NCBI RefSeq assembly: GCF_040939455.1
Contig: NC_134106.1
Coordinates: forward strand, 86,807,001-86,871,000
Reading direction: 5' to 3'
Origin: Microcebus murinus
Lineage: Eukaryota; Chordata; Mammalia; Primates; Cheirogaleidae
DNA length: 64,000 bases
Shown here: piece after piece, positions 63,992 through 64,000 of the stretch
How the letters are laid out: the number at the start of each line of letters is the position of its first letter
How positions within the stretch are numbered: the first letter of the stretch is position 1
Notes under the pieces: generated by a model
What the model saw: only the letters and a program-made list of their open reading frames with translations
Databases searched by the model: none
What the model was told of the DNA's origin: nothing
Position numbers and translations under genes: made by a program

Positions 63992-64000
63992 ATGCATAAG

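Overview
The window looks like nuclear DNA from a strepsirrhine primate, most likely a lemur. Two things point there. Most Alu copies carry the linker block 'ttggccaactaatatatata' between their two arms. Two short insertions end in the L1 3' tail 'attatgggggtacaaatgtt'. I associate both with lemur-type genomes from memory; no search was run. Only one complete protein-coding gene is present. Most of the rest is interspersed repeat.

Layout. Positions 1-2704 are best read as intron 1 of SEPTIN10 (minus strand), holding an old L1 tail, a MIR-like and a hAT-like fragment. A CpG island at about 2440-4720 holds a divergent gene pair: the first coding exon of SEPTIN10 (2705-2734, minus) and the intronless SOWAHC gene (CDS 3473-5053, plus; 3'UTR probably to about 7.68 kb). 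A 20-bp ETS+GC-box module occurs twice, 61 bp apart, upstream of SOWAHC. This SEPTIN10/SOWAHC head-to-head order is the one I recall from human 2q13.

From about 7.7 kb to the end I find no coding exon I can defend. The DNA holds about 14 Alu-type SINEs, mostly with target-site duplications; L1, HAL1, L2 and MIR remnants; a 388-bp TA-flanked inverted-repeat DNA transposon (17453-17840); a nest of Alu in MER5A in L1 (about 16.18-17.15 kb); and several retroviral LTRs. Two are solo LTRs with exact target duplications: 19676-20114 (6 bp, betaretrovirus-like) and 59294-59774 (4 bp, gammaretrovirus/ERV1-like). A decayed ERVL-type pol segment lies near 38.66-39.54 kb. An AT-rich, probably ERV1-type internal region runs from about 60.1 kb into an LTR-like promoter cut by the window edge.

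I found no CRISPR array, bacterial-type operon or clearly novel biochemical system. The most useful observations are the duplicated promoter module, the complete mobile elements with readable insertion scars, and a near-identical Alu subgroup suggesting recent lineage-specific amplification. Family names for old repeats are from memory of consensus features; boundaries are approximate unless target duplications fix them.
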